Of a stretch of DNA of 28,219 bases, positions 1 through 6,883 are shown piece after piece. The stretch's first letter is position 1. Each line of letters starts with the position of its first letter. Location of the stretch: assembly GCA_900769285.1 (NCBI GenBank), contig CAAGGB010000101.1, positions 1-28,219 on the forward strand, given 5' to 3'. The notes below the pieces were generated by a model that had not been told where the DNA came from, did not search any database, and was given only the letters and a program-made list of their open reading frames with translations. This stretch comes from Victivallales bacterium (GTDB lineage Bacteria; Verrucomicrobiota; Lentisphaeria; Oligosphaerales; Oligosphaeraceae). Position numbers and translations under genes: made by a program.

Positions 1-125
1 ACGTCGCCTCCGTGGCGGAACGCATCCAGGAGATCTTCCGGGGCAACGCGGAAGCCCGGCCGCTGCGGCTCCCCGGGGAGCCATTAGTGCGTGGATGGGA
101 GACGCAGGACATTTCATTGATTTAG
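1..125 (+). CDS. C-terminal end of a family-2 secreted protein (partial)
   Basis: An open frame enters from the left edge (codons in phase with base 3) and stops at TAG 123-125, giving about 40 residues. The segment VASVAERIQEIFRGNAEAR resembles the C-terminal segment of the protein at 1296-3185 (VEHLAPQVREIFRRHLEES), with the shared core EIFR. I therefore read it as the tail of a paralogue of that protein. The next gene starts 17 bases after this stop, which suggests one transcript. The function is unknown. The identification rests on about 20 residues and could be chance, but position and phase both fit the family2-family1-family2 order seen again at 3591-6327. Confidence 0.55.
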   Translation, partial: VASVAERIQEIFRGNAEARPLRLPGEPLVRGWETQDISLI

Positions 126-142
126 GCAAGGGAGAATACAGG

Positions 143-1270
143 ATGAGCAGGGCAGTAGGACAGCTCTTTATGTTTTTGGCAGTGTGGGCGGCGGTGCTGC
201 CGTCCCGTGTGCTGGGCTGGGGGCCGCTGGCGCATTGGCTGATAGCAAGGAGGCAGTATGGTGAACTGGTGGCGCAGTATGCCAATCTGCCGGATGCATG
301 GGACCCCCAGAAAGGACCGGATTTGGGTCTCAGTATGTCTCTGTCGCCCTACTTCTGCTGGACGCATGCGGTTCTTGATACGGGGCTATGCGACTTGCCT
401 GGCAGTCCAGTGGAGGTGCCTTGTGTTCCTGCCTACCATTCGCAGCGTGAATCGGTGGAGCCTGGTGCAGTGCTGACGGCATTACTGTTGGGCAAGGTCG
501 ATGGGTCACGTCATTGGCCTGGGCAGGAAGCGGAGGTGCTGTCTCATCTCAAGGCGGCTGCGAAGGGGATGTCTTCCCATAATGGAGCGGATAGGCTGGT
601 TCATTGGGAAGTGTTTTTGGGAGCCTCCGAATCAGAGACGAATCGTGCGGAGGCGGAGGCAAAGTGGACGATACATCATGGTCTGTATGAGGCATGGGCG
701 GAGTATGTGCTGTTGGCCACGCAGGTGTTTCACAAGGTGGATCTGGAATTGGGGCAGGACTTTGATGAAACAGGCTGTCTGCGTTTTCCGACCACGCTGG
801 AACCACCAGTTCTGGCTATTGACAGGCTGGATAGAAATGGCTACGATAACCTCCAGATGAGGGCGCTTTGCCAGGTATTGCGTCTGCTGCAGCAAGTGCG
901 GCGCAAGATGCGTGTGTCCTTGTCCACCCAGCATCTGGAGAACTATGGTCTGAGGGTGGAGTCTCTGGAGGCGATTGCCAAACATCTGCGAAAGCAAGAT
1001 AAGCAACTGCGAGGATACTGGCGACAGGCTCACTGGGGGCGATGGGAGGTAGTGGAGACATGGCTGCCATTCAATTTCCAACCGGGCAACCTGGTGGTCG
1101 AGTTGCCTGACGGTTCCACTGATATAGTGGAGTATGATACCCCCAGTTGTCAGAAAGTCGAGTGGCAGATGCTGAGAGAATTGGCTGATCATCATTATCC
1201 TGCTGTTTGGAAACGTGATACGATACATAGAAAGTCAGGTTTGGAAGATGTTGTGCAGTCTCATCCATAG
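143..1270 (+). CDS. Secreted S1/P1-nuclease / Zn-phospholipase-C-like protein (family 1)
   Basis: A 375-residue exported protein. I chose ATG 143 over the in-frame ATG at 95 because AGGGAG lies about 8 bases upstream and a signal peptide follows at once (residues 1-25, cleavage ...RVLG|W). Cleavage would expose Trp26 as the new N-terminus. That is what zinc-dependent phospholipases C and S1/P1 nucleases do, where the terminal Trp binds the zinc cluster. The remaining ligands can be placed: His31 (W-x4-H, the P1 spacing), Asp51 or Asp54 (LPDAWD), His75 (FCWTH), His146 and Asp150 (HNGAD), His154 (VHW), and His179 with Glu183 (HxxxE). This suggests a trinuclear-zinc phosphodiesterase; whether the substrate is nucleic acid or phospholipid is not visible. 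The gene is 25 bases upstream of 1296-3185. A divergent, AT-rich paralogue lies at 4467-5468. The fold call is inference from motif order, not from overall similarity. Confidence 0.7.
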   Translation: MSRAVGQLFMFLAVWAAVLPSRVLGWGPLAHWLIARRQYGELVAQYANLPDAWDPQKGPDLGLSMSLSPYFCWTHAVLDTGLCDLPGSPVEVPCVPAYHSQRESVEPGAVLTALLLGKVDGSRHWPGQEAEVLSHLKAAAKGMSSHNGADRLVHWEVFLGASESETNRAEAEAKWTIHHGLYEAWAEYVLLATQVFHKVDLELGQDFDETGCLRFPTTLEPPVLAIDRLDRNGYDNLQMRALCQVLRLLQQVRRKMRVSLSTQHLENYGLRVESLEAIAKHLRKQDKQLRGYWRQAHWGRWEVVETWLPFNFQPGNLVVELPDGSTDIVEYDTPSCQKVEWQMLRELADHHYPAVWKRDTIHRKSGLEDVVQSHP

Positions 1271-1295
1271 GAATAATGGCACAAAGAGGACAACT

Positions 1296-3185
1296 ATGAG
1301 ATATCTGAGGGTTCTGGCAGGTGTATGTTGTGTGCTGCATATCGTTTGGGCAGAAGAGCAGTGTTTCCGCGACCTGTGGGAGGAGCGATTTTTTCGTCGG
1401 CCGATTGTGGGGATGCAGGATGAGCGCGCCTTGGCGGACACCTATCTGTTTGCCGGCAGCGCCCACTGGAGCAGCCAACTGTGCGTGCTGCTGGCGGGGC
1501 AGATGCGCGCGGTGTTTGATGACGAGTGGGTGTTCAGGAGCTATGTTCCCCTACCACTGCTCTGGCAGCGCGCGGAGGAGCTGAAGGGGGCGGGGCTGAC
1601 GGAGGAGGAGCGTCAGGCGGTGAGGCGTCTCTGGCTTCCCCGTGAGAGGTGGTTCTCACTTTTCCACCATCAGGGGCTGGGACTGCCGCTGACAGCATTC
1701 GCCGTCAACCTGAAGAGCACTGTCGGGCGGACACAGGATGTGGGACTGGCACTGAGGCGAATTGCCCATGACCGTGGGTGTGTCGTCGACTATGGCGTGT
1801 CGGAGAGCCCGACGGAGGAGCAGTTGCTGCAGTTGCTGCATGAAGGGCATCCCGTCATCATGGAGCGTCGCCGTAAGGGATGGCTGCTGCCATGGCATGG
1901 CGACGACGGGAAATGGATCATGGTGTTTGGTGCGTACCGGAACGAGGTCGGATGCTGGCGCTTTCTGGTGAATGTTCCGGAGGAGACGACCCTGTTGCGC
2001 TCCTTCGTTTGGCAGAATACGCAGGATGCGCTGGAGAGCATCGGACGTGGCACGATCAGCGAATTTATCCGTCGTCGGAGCGTGCGTGACCGGAACGTCG
2101 ATCAGCGCAGCCTGATTGACTGCGAGCTGGGCAGCCGTGGGTTCTCGGCGGTGCCGTTCGAGAAGCTTGCGGGGTTGCGGCTGCATGCGCTGCGCGATTG
2201 GCGTCGCAGCGGCGCGGCCTGGGATGATGAACTTCGGGATGCGCTTGGGCTTCGACGCATCTTGTCCGCCGTTGGAGGTGGCGAGTCGGCAGGTCTGTGG
2301 CGTCGGACCTTCGGCAGTAGACGGGGCGAGGCTGGGCTGGGGTTCCGTGGGGGCACCCTGCGTCGCTTCTGCCTGGCGGAGACGGGCGAGGGTGGGCTGG
2401 CGGACGCACTGGTGTCCGTGGTGGGGATGGTGCGTCCGGACTTCGTGGCGTTTGGTCTGGGGCATCCGGGGCGTCTGTTCCATGCGGCTCGGATGGCGCT
2501 GGGACATCCGCTGATGCTGCCAGGCAAGGCCGAGGTTCAGGCATGTGTGTCCTTGCAGCGTGAGGAGCTGGCGTCGTATGTGTCCCGATATGGCGAGGTG
2601 CCGCCGACGACTCCGTGCTGGGATGACGATGGGTATGCCCGGTATGTGTTGGAGCGTCGTCAGCCAGGATGGCGCTCGCCGCATTCTCAGGAGGCGCATC
2701 TTCTGCACAGCCTGCCCGCGATTTTGGCGGGCGCACGTGATGTGCGTGGGGCTGTGGGGCGCCTGCCGGCGGCGTGCGGCTGGTCGGCGCGGGTGGAGGG
2801 CGGCCCGGGGACGGGCTGGGAGACGCTGCGGCTGGCCGTCTGGCGCGGCGTTCCCGTGATCCTGGAGGGGCGCGGAGGCGAGTGGCGTGTGGCTGTCGCC
2901 TATCTTGAGGAGAAGGGGAAACGGCTGTTGCTGGTGATGTCGTGTGGAGGCAGGGGCAAACGCCCCAGAGTGTCTCTCTATGATCTCCCCGACGAACTGC
3001 CGGAGGGGCTGGAGTTCATCGAGTACGACGAGTCGCGCTGGACACCGTGGCTGGTGCATCATGTCGCGCCGACGGTGGAGCATCTGGCGCCACAGGTGCG
3101 GGAGATCTTCCGCCGCCATCTGGAGGAGAGCCCACAAAAGGCACAAAACAGGATAAAAGATGAGTCCACAAAATACGCAAAATAA
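1296..3185 (+). CDS. Large secreted protein with duplicated G-x-PVI domain (family 2)
   Basis: A 629-residue unrecognised protein. ATG 1296 has GAGGA 5 bases upstream and a signal peptide (residues 1-19, VWA|EE). An earlier in-frame ATG at 1215 lies inside the preceding gene and is rejected. Two segments look homologous: residues about 148-215 (core GHPVIMERRRKGW) and about 485-550 (core GVPVILEGRGGEW, then VAVAY). This indicates an internal duplication. The same core occurs once in the proteins at 3591-4463 and 5479-6327. The pattern of a hydrophobic strand, G-x-PVI, and a strand ending in AY recalls the region around the catalytic His in C39/papain-like peptidases. However, the second copy has no His there and I cannot name a catalytic Cys, so a pseudo-enzyme or binding role is equally possible. 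The last 16 or so codons, including the tail STKYAK and the stop, lie within A-rich repeat units. The coding part is much more GC-rich than the next two genes. Confidence 0.75.
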   Translation: MRYLRVLAGVCCVLHIVWAEEQCFRDLWEERFFRRPIVGMQDERALADTYLFAGSAHWSSQLCVLLAGQMRAVFDDEWVFRSYVPLPLLWQRAEELKGAGLTEEERQAVRRLWLPRERWFSLFHHQGLGLPLTAFAVNLKSTVGRTQDVGLALRRIAHDRGCVVDYGVSESPTEEQLLQLLHEGHPVIMERRRKGWLLPWHGDDGKWIMVFGAYRNEVGCWRFLVNVPEETTLLRSFVWQNTQDALESIGRGTISEFIRRRSVRDRNVDQRSLIDCELGSRGFSAVPFEKLAGLRLHALRDWRRSGAAWDDELRDALGLRRILSAVGGGESAGLWRRTFGSRRGEAGLGFRGGTLRRFCLAETGEGGLADALVSVVGMVRPDFVAFGLGHPGRLFHAARMALGHPLMLPGKAEVQACVSLQREELASYVSRYGEVPPTTPCWDDDGYARYVLERRQPGWRSPHSQEAHLLHSLPAILAGARDVRGAVGRLPAACGWSARVEGGPGTGWETLRLAVWRGVPVILEGRGGEWRVAVAYLEEKGKRLLLVMSCGGRGKRPRVSLYDLPDELPEGLEFIEYDESRWTPWLVHHVAPTVEHLAPQVREIFRRHLEESPQKAQNRIKDESTKYAK

Positions 3186-3556
3186 GACAAAAAATAAATC
3201 CACAAAAGACACAAAATAAGCAAAAAAAGAATGTGGCTATTCGTGGAGGATGCCTTTCTGTCAGTCCACAAAAGACACAAAATAAGACAAAAGTATGGCT
3301 ATTCGCGGAGGAGGGCTTTCTGTTGGTCCACAAAAGACGCAAAATAAGACAAAAATAGAAATCAACAAAAGACAAAAAAATAAGCAAAAAAAGAATGTGG
3401 CTATTCTCGGAGGATGCCTTTCTGTCAGTCCACAAAAGACACAAAAGACACAGAATTTAAAGTTCACAAAAGATGCAGAATAAACAAAAGGATGTGACTG
3501 TCTTCGGAGGCGGCCAGATACTTGTCCATAAAACTTAAAGAATGAACAAAAAAGAT
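3132..3556 (+). repeat. Dispersed A-rich repeat array 1 (A and B blocks)
   Basis: This covers the end of the preceding gene and the 405-base spacer before 3591. Block A has the core CCACAAAAGACACAAAATAA, usually followed by GACAAAA. Block B has the core GAATGTGGCTATTCGCGGAG and ends in CCTTTCTGTCAG. A blocks begin near 3132 (degenerate), 3156, 3198, 3263, 3328, 3363, 3429, 3463 and 3523 (the last two degenerate). B blocks follow the A copies at 3198, 3263, 3363 and, decayed, 3463. A+B units are about 65 bases long. Block A has an internal period of about 9 bases (CACAAAAGA). All copies point the same way, and no open frame of note is present. The unit spacing and divergence do not fit a CRISPR. 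The function is unknown. Confidence 0.85.
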
Positions 3557-3590
3557 ACTATATATGACACGTTAATACAGGATAAAATAC

Positions 3591-4463
3591 ATGAAAACTA
3601 AGAGCATTTTAATAATCATCTTACTTCTTTCTCTTCCTGCCTCTTCGTTCGACTTCATGCACAAGCCTCTCCGGCTGAGGGCAGGCCAGCCCGTTCCGTG
3701 GGAAGAAATTAGAAAGGCCATCCTGAACCCGTCGAGTAATGCCTTTGAAGTCAGTTCATTTGTCATGGAGACGTTTACGTTGGATCCCCTCCCCGGCGGT
3801 ATGGGAGGCTCTGCCGTCATTCCGGCTCCCTATCAGGCCTTGGCTATGCTGATGGGTTTTCAGGCCACGCCTCATCGGGCAGGGCGATGGTTTCATTATT
3901 TGAAAGGGGCACAGCCACTACTTGACGCATGCACGCCAGAGGAACGGGAATGGTATCAGAAAAGACTCCTGCACTACAGGAAGGTCGCTTCTGATCGGCT
4001 CACTAAGCTCAGTCTTGTGGGGAAGCCAGTAGGGGATATTCCTCTTTTGGCTAGTTGGCTCTATGAACTTGATCCGACTTCTCCTGAAAAGGCAATGTGG
4101 CGCTGTCAGAGACGGCTTCTACTGGAGCCACGCCCATGTGTTCCCCTTCGCTCGCGGGAAGCTGATGCCAAGTTCATTCTTATGCATTCACTTCCGCTAT
4201 TTGTTCAGTCATCAGACGGGGAGGCATGGTTTTGTTTAGGCTTCATGGAGAAGAATAATCGAACGGTTTTTACCATGTTGCCCTGCGCCAGTATTACAGA
4301 GTCCTCCTATTTCTCCTTCCTTGATGAAAAGGCTCCAGCGCGTTCCAACATGGTTATTCTGGCATGGCAGGACAACTGGAGCATTCTGTATGTGCCAAGA
4401 ATGACACGTGCCTATAATCTCAGCAGAAGTATGTTGAACAGTGATGACAAAGAGAAGGAGTGA
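3591..4463 (+). CDS. Secreted protein, single-domain family 2
   Basis: A 290-residue unrecognised protein with a signal peptide (MKTKSILIIILLLSLPASS, cleavage near residue 19). ATG 3591 has a weak AGGA upstream; an AT-rich TTAAAG/TATATA pair at 3535-3564 may be its promoter. Two stretches resemble the protein at 1296-3185: a helical segment with CTPEEREWYQKRLL (compare LTEEERQAVRRLW there), and a segment around residues 190-225 (HSLPLFVQSSDGEAWFCLGF) that lines up with the G-x-PVI core. It sits 3 bases upstream of 4467-5468, so the two are almost certainly co-transcribed. Base composition is visibly lower in GC than the 1296-3185 paralogue. Homology to family 2 is my alignment by eye and is the weakest of the three complete members. 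Confidence 0.65.
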   Translation: MKTKSILIIILLLSLPASSFDFMHKPLRLRAGQPVPWEEIRKAILNPSSNAFEVSSFVMETFTLDPLPGGMGGSAVIPAPYQALAMLMGFQATPHRAGRWFHYLKGAQPLLDACTPEEREWYQKRLLHYRKVASDRLTKLSLVGKPVGDIPLLASWLYELDPTSPEKAMWRCQRRLLLEPRPCVPLRSREADAKFILMHSLPLFVQSSDGEAWFCLGFMEKNNRTVFTMLPCASITESSYFSFLDEKAPARSNMVILAWQDNWSILYVPRMTRAYNLSRSMLNSDDKEKE

Positions 4464-4466
4464 TTC

Positions 4467-5468
4467 ATGATGAGAAAAATTAACTATATCGTATTTTTTA
4501 TAACTGCGTTATTTATCCATACTGTGAGAGCCTGGTGTCCAGTGTGCCACTATGCTATTGCCAGAGATTGTGGATTTTCGCATGAGGAAGCTGGACTTTT
4601 CAACCTTCCTGATGCATGGGACTCCTATAAGCTAATTTATCTCGAAGGAGACTCTTTGAGATTATATGCGATTACCGATAATTTTTGCTGGAGTCACAGT
4701 GTGGCCAGAACAGGAAGGACAGTCATAGCCAGTCTTGACATAGGCCTTCCCCTTGTTCCCTCGTATCATCTGGAACGTGAACCAGGGGCAATCATAAAGA
4801 ATTTGATAGAGAATAGTAAAGTGCTGCATTGGGGAGCGGCGAACTCACAGACCTCTACGGAGGGTGATCCTGTCAAAACAGCGTTGTATATGAGCGGCCA
4901 CAATGCTGCAGACTATAATGTCCATTGGTCGTATTTTGGTGGAGGAAGCCTTAACGGTTGGTATACTGAGCATAAAATCAAGGAGGAATGGTGCGACTAT
5001 GCTATTGCTGCTAGGAAAAAAGTGATTACATTTAATGAAGACGGAGAAATAGCATCATTTTATGGATATGCAGTTTCTTACCATGATTATCCTATGCCTT
5101 TTGATGTCAATCGCATTAGCTGTCATGCTTTACGCCTCTCTCAATTGATTATCAGGAAAAGTCGAGCCTTTTTGGAGGAAAATGACTTTATTAATAAAAG
5201 CAATAATCCTTATGTCTATGATTCTGTCAATTCCATGCAAGAAATCCATGGATTGGTATCTAAGCTTAAAGAGAATATAAATGATAGTATAAGAGTTATG
5301 AATCAAGAACGATATGATGAATTGACTGCCATAGCAAGAAATAATCAATGGATAACAGTGAAGATCAATCCCCAGACTCACCTTGAGGAAGATGATTATT
5401 CCTTGCTCTTGAATATTTATAGTGAATCAGTCAAGAATTTCAAGAATATCATCATTAATGAAAAGTAG
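4467..5468 (+). CDS. Secreted S1/P1-nuclease / Zn-phospholipase-C-like protein (family 1)
   Basis: A 333-residue paralogue of the protein at 143-1270. AAGGAG at 4455-4460 serves either of two adjacent ATGs (4467 or 4470). The signal peptide ends TVRA|W, so mature processing would expose Trp23. The metal-ligand order is again present: Trp23, His28 (W-x4-H), Asp49 or Asp52 (LPDAWD), His77 (FCWSH), His145 and Asp149 (HNAAD), His153 (VHW), and His169 with Glu173 (HKIKE). A YHLEREPGA segment matches YHSQRESVEPGA in the paralogue. Outside these blocks similarity is low. The gene is clearly AT-rich for this window, so it either came from a different donor or evolved under different pressure. It is flanked by family-2 genes at 3 and 10 bases. 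The enzymatic role is inferred; the substrate is unknown. Confidence 0.7.
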   Translation: MMRKINYIVFFITALFIHTVRAWCPVCHYAIARDCGFSHEEAGLFNLPDAWDSYKLIYLEGDSLRLYAITDNFCWSHSVARTGRTVIASLDIGLPLVPSYHLEREPGAIIKNLIENSKVLHWGAANSQTSTEGDPVKTALYMSGHNAADYNVHWSYFGGGSLNGWYTEHKIKEEWCDYAIAARKKVITFNEDGEIASFYGYAVSYHDYPMPFDVNRISCHALRLSQLIIRKSRAFLEENDFINKSNNPYVYDSVNSMQEIHGLVSKLKENINDSIRVMNQERYDELTAIARNNQWITVKINPQTHLEEDDYSLLLNIYSESVKNFKNIIINEK

Positions 5469-5478
5469 GGAAAATATC

Positions 5479-6327
5479 ATGAAATTCTCTCAATTCTTCT
5501 TCTGTCTGTTTTTGCTGCTGGCGGCGTCTGGCCGTCTGGCGGCTGTGGAGTCGCTGGCGAGACCCGTGCCGCTCGTGCCTGCCCCTCAGGGCTGCTCCCT
5601 GGAGGAGGCGGCCACTTACAGTGTCATCTCCTGTCTTCCGGAAAATGTGCTGCTGGATCAGCTTCCCCACATTCTTTCCCAGATGGGGAAATTCTCGCCT
5701 GAGCGCATCATGGACTGCTCGCTGAGGCAAATCAGGATAAGGGAGGCTATCATGAGAAGGCTAAGAAAGGACATCACGGCCTATAGGAACAGGATGGGAA
5801 GATCCAGAACCACCTATCAGGAAAGCAAGCTGTATGCCATCATCAGGAAATTTGGCCTATCGGGATATGTTCATGAGAAGATGCAGTTCATTGCCACCAG
5901 GAAGATGGCTTATGACGAATCCCTGGTCAGGCTATCCATCGACAATAATGTCCCTGTCATTCTGCTGATGGGGAAGCAGGTTCTGCTGTGCGTTGCCTAC
6001 AATGACCTCGTCATGGTCATGGTCGACATGGCGAAGGTGAAGGGGAGAGTCCATATTCCTGGCGAATGGTATGGAAGATATATGCTTCTGAAGAGCAAAG
6101 ACGCCTTAAGCAATGATGAGAGAACGGAACTCGCAGGCTATCAGGAAATATATGATAGGGGCGATTATCTCAAAACGTATGAGATCAGCTATTTCTGCCA
6201 TGATGACTTGTCTGACTTTAGCCATTATCCACACATCATGACCATGCCGCATGAGAGTGTCAAAGGCGAGATGATCCTGTTTGCTCCCCCAAAGCTGGAC
6301 GTCGATAGGCTCATGCGAAGATGGTGA
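5479..6327 (+). CDS. Secreted protein, single-domain family 2
   Basis: A 282-residue unrecognised protein. ATG 5479 lies 10 bases after the previous stop and begins a signal peptide (MKFSQFFFCLFLLLAAS..., cleavage near RLAA|VES). An upstream in-frame ATG at 5422 lies inside the preceding gene and would bury that signal. The segment DNNVPVILLMGKQVLLCVAY (residues 155-174) matches both copies of the core in 1296-3185, preceded by a helix YAIIRKFGLSGYV that resembles LRRIAHDRGCVV there. Near the mature N-terminus, PQGCSLEEAATYSVI has the look of a Gln...Cys papain/C39-type start, but no matching His follows the core. Catalysis therefore cannot be claimed. This is the last gene of the second cassette, and a repeat array starts 16 bases after the stop. 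Confidence 0.7.
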   Translation: MKFSQFFFCLFLLLAASGRLAAVESLARPVPLVPAPQGCSLEEAATYSVISCLPENVLLDQLPHILSQMGKFSPERIMDCSLRQIRIREAIMRRLRKDITAYRNRMGRSRTTYQESKLYAIIRKFGLSGYVHEKMQFIATRKMAYDESLVRLSIDNNVPVILLMGKQVLLCVAYNDLVMVMVDMAKVKGRVHIPGEWYGRYMLLKSKDALSNDERTELAGYQEIYDRGDYLKTYEISYFCHDDLSDFSHYPHIMTMPHESVKGEMILFAPPKLDVDRLMRRW

Positions 6328-6342
6328 CTCTGATGGTTGGTG

Positions 6343-6532
6343 TCCACAAAAGACGCAAAATAAGACAAAAGAGTAGAAAACCACAAAAGACACAAAATAA
6401 GACAAAAGCGAAGTCCACAAAAGGCACAAAATAAGACAAAAAGAATGTGGCTATTCGCGGAGGAGGCCTTTCTGTCAGTCCACAAAAGACGCAAAATAAG
6501 ACAAAAAGAGAACCAGAAAAGATGCAAACTAA
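6343..6532 (+). repeat. Dispersed A-rich repeat array 2
   Basis: The array starts 16 bases after the stop of the preceding gene. A blocks start near 6343, 6381, 6414 and 6479, with a decayed copy at about 6513. One full B block (core GAATGTGGCTATTCGCGGAG) follows the 6414 copy. The units and orientation are the same as at 3132-3556. A short related stretch (ACACAAAAGACACAAAAG) recurs at about 6650-6667, beyond an 18-bp tandem repeat. Confidence 0.85.
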
Positions 6533-6583
6533 CTAGGAAGCCTTTGAAAAGTTCCTGTGTCCCGCAGCATAGCGAGGTAGCCG

Positions 6584-6644
6584 TATGGGCCCTATGAGAC
6601 CTATGGGCCCTATGAGACCTATGGGCCCTATGAGCCGTATGGCC
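6584..6644 (+). repeat. 18-bp tandem repeat TATGGGCCCTATGAGACC, three copies plus part
   Basis: The units lie at 6584-6601, 6602-6619 and 6620-6637. The first two are identical and the third differs in its last two bases (CG for CC); a partial TATGGCC follows. Each unit contains the palindrome GGGCCC and approximates two TATGRG-type 9-mers. The period is a multiple of three and would read as Met-Gly-Pro-Met-Arg-Pro. No gene start or ribosome site supports translation, so I treat it as noncoding. Confidence 0.85.
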
Positions 6645-6883
6645 AAAAAACACAAAAGACACAAAAGCAGTCTGTTGCAGGCTGAAAAAAGGGGTGGCTC
6701 GCTATATTTCCTAATAGATATAGAAAATCAAATCGATAGCAATAGAAACGGTCTGTATCTGGTTGGCTGGGACGACAGTCGCTTTCCGTCTGGCTGCGAG
6801 GCACTGTCGGGACCGGCGCCCTGCAGCGAAGCGCAGGGGCGAAGGCACTTTTCGAACGCTCTCTATATGAGCGAGGGGGGAGG
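6645..6883. other. Gene-free spacer with two small hairpins
   Basis: No credible gene is present. There is an imperfect hairpin at 6668-6684 (CAGTCTG, loop TTG, CAGGCTG). Another lies at 6817-6841 (CGCCCTGC against GCAGGGGCG, one bulge). A third has stem CGCTC/GAGCG near 6858-6874. Read on the minus strand, the 6668-6684 hairpin is followed by a T-rich tract, so it could weakly terminate the minus-strand ATPase gene that ends at 6884. This is a low-confidence suggestion because the minus-strand stem carries a mismatch. Confidence 0.4.

Noticed and set aside
1656..3212. 518-residue minus-strand open frame opposite the large family-2 gene
   Set aside because: Its start lies in A-rich repeats and its composition is that of a shadow; the plus-strand gene has a signal peptide, ribosome site and paralogues.
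3132..3556. CRISPR array
   Set aside because: Units are degenerate, spacing is irregular, the stretches between A blocks are themselves repeated (B block), and there are no cas genes.
3487..3590. Clear promoter for the second cassette
   Set aside because: The sequence is so AT-rich that several poor -35/-10 pairs can be drawn; none is convincing enough for a separate feature.
6668..6684. Intrinsic terminator for the DppD-type ATPase
   Set aside because: The stem is perfect only with a wobble on the plus strand, carries a mismatch on the minus strand, and lies 200 bases past the stop; mentioned only as a weak possibility.
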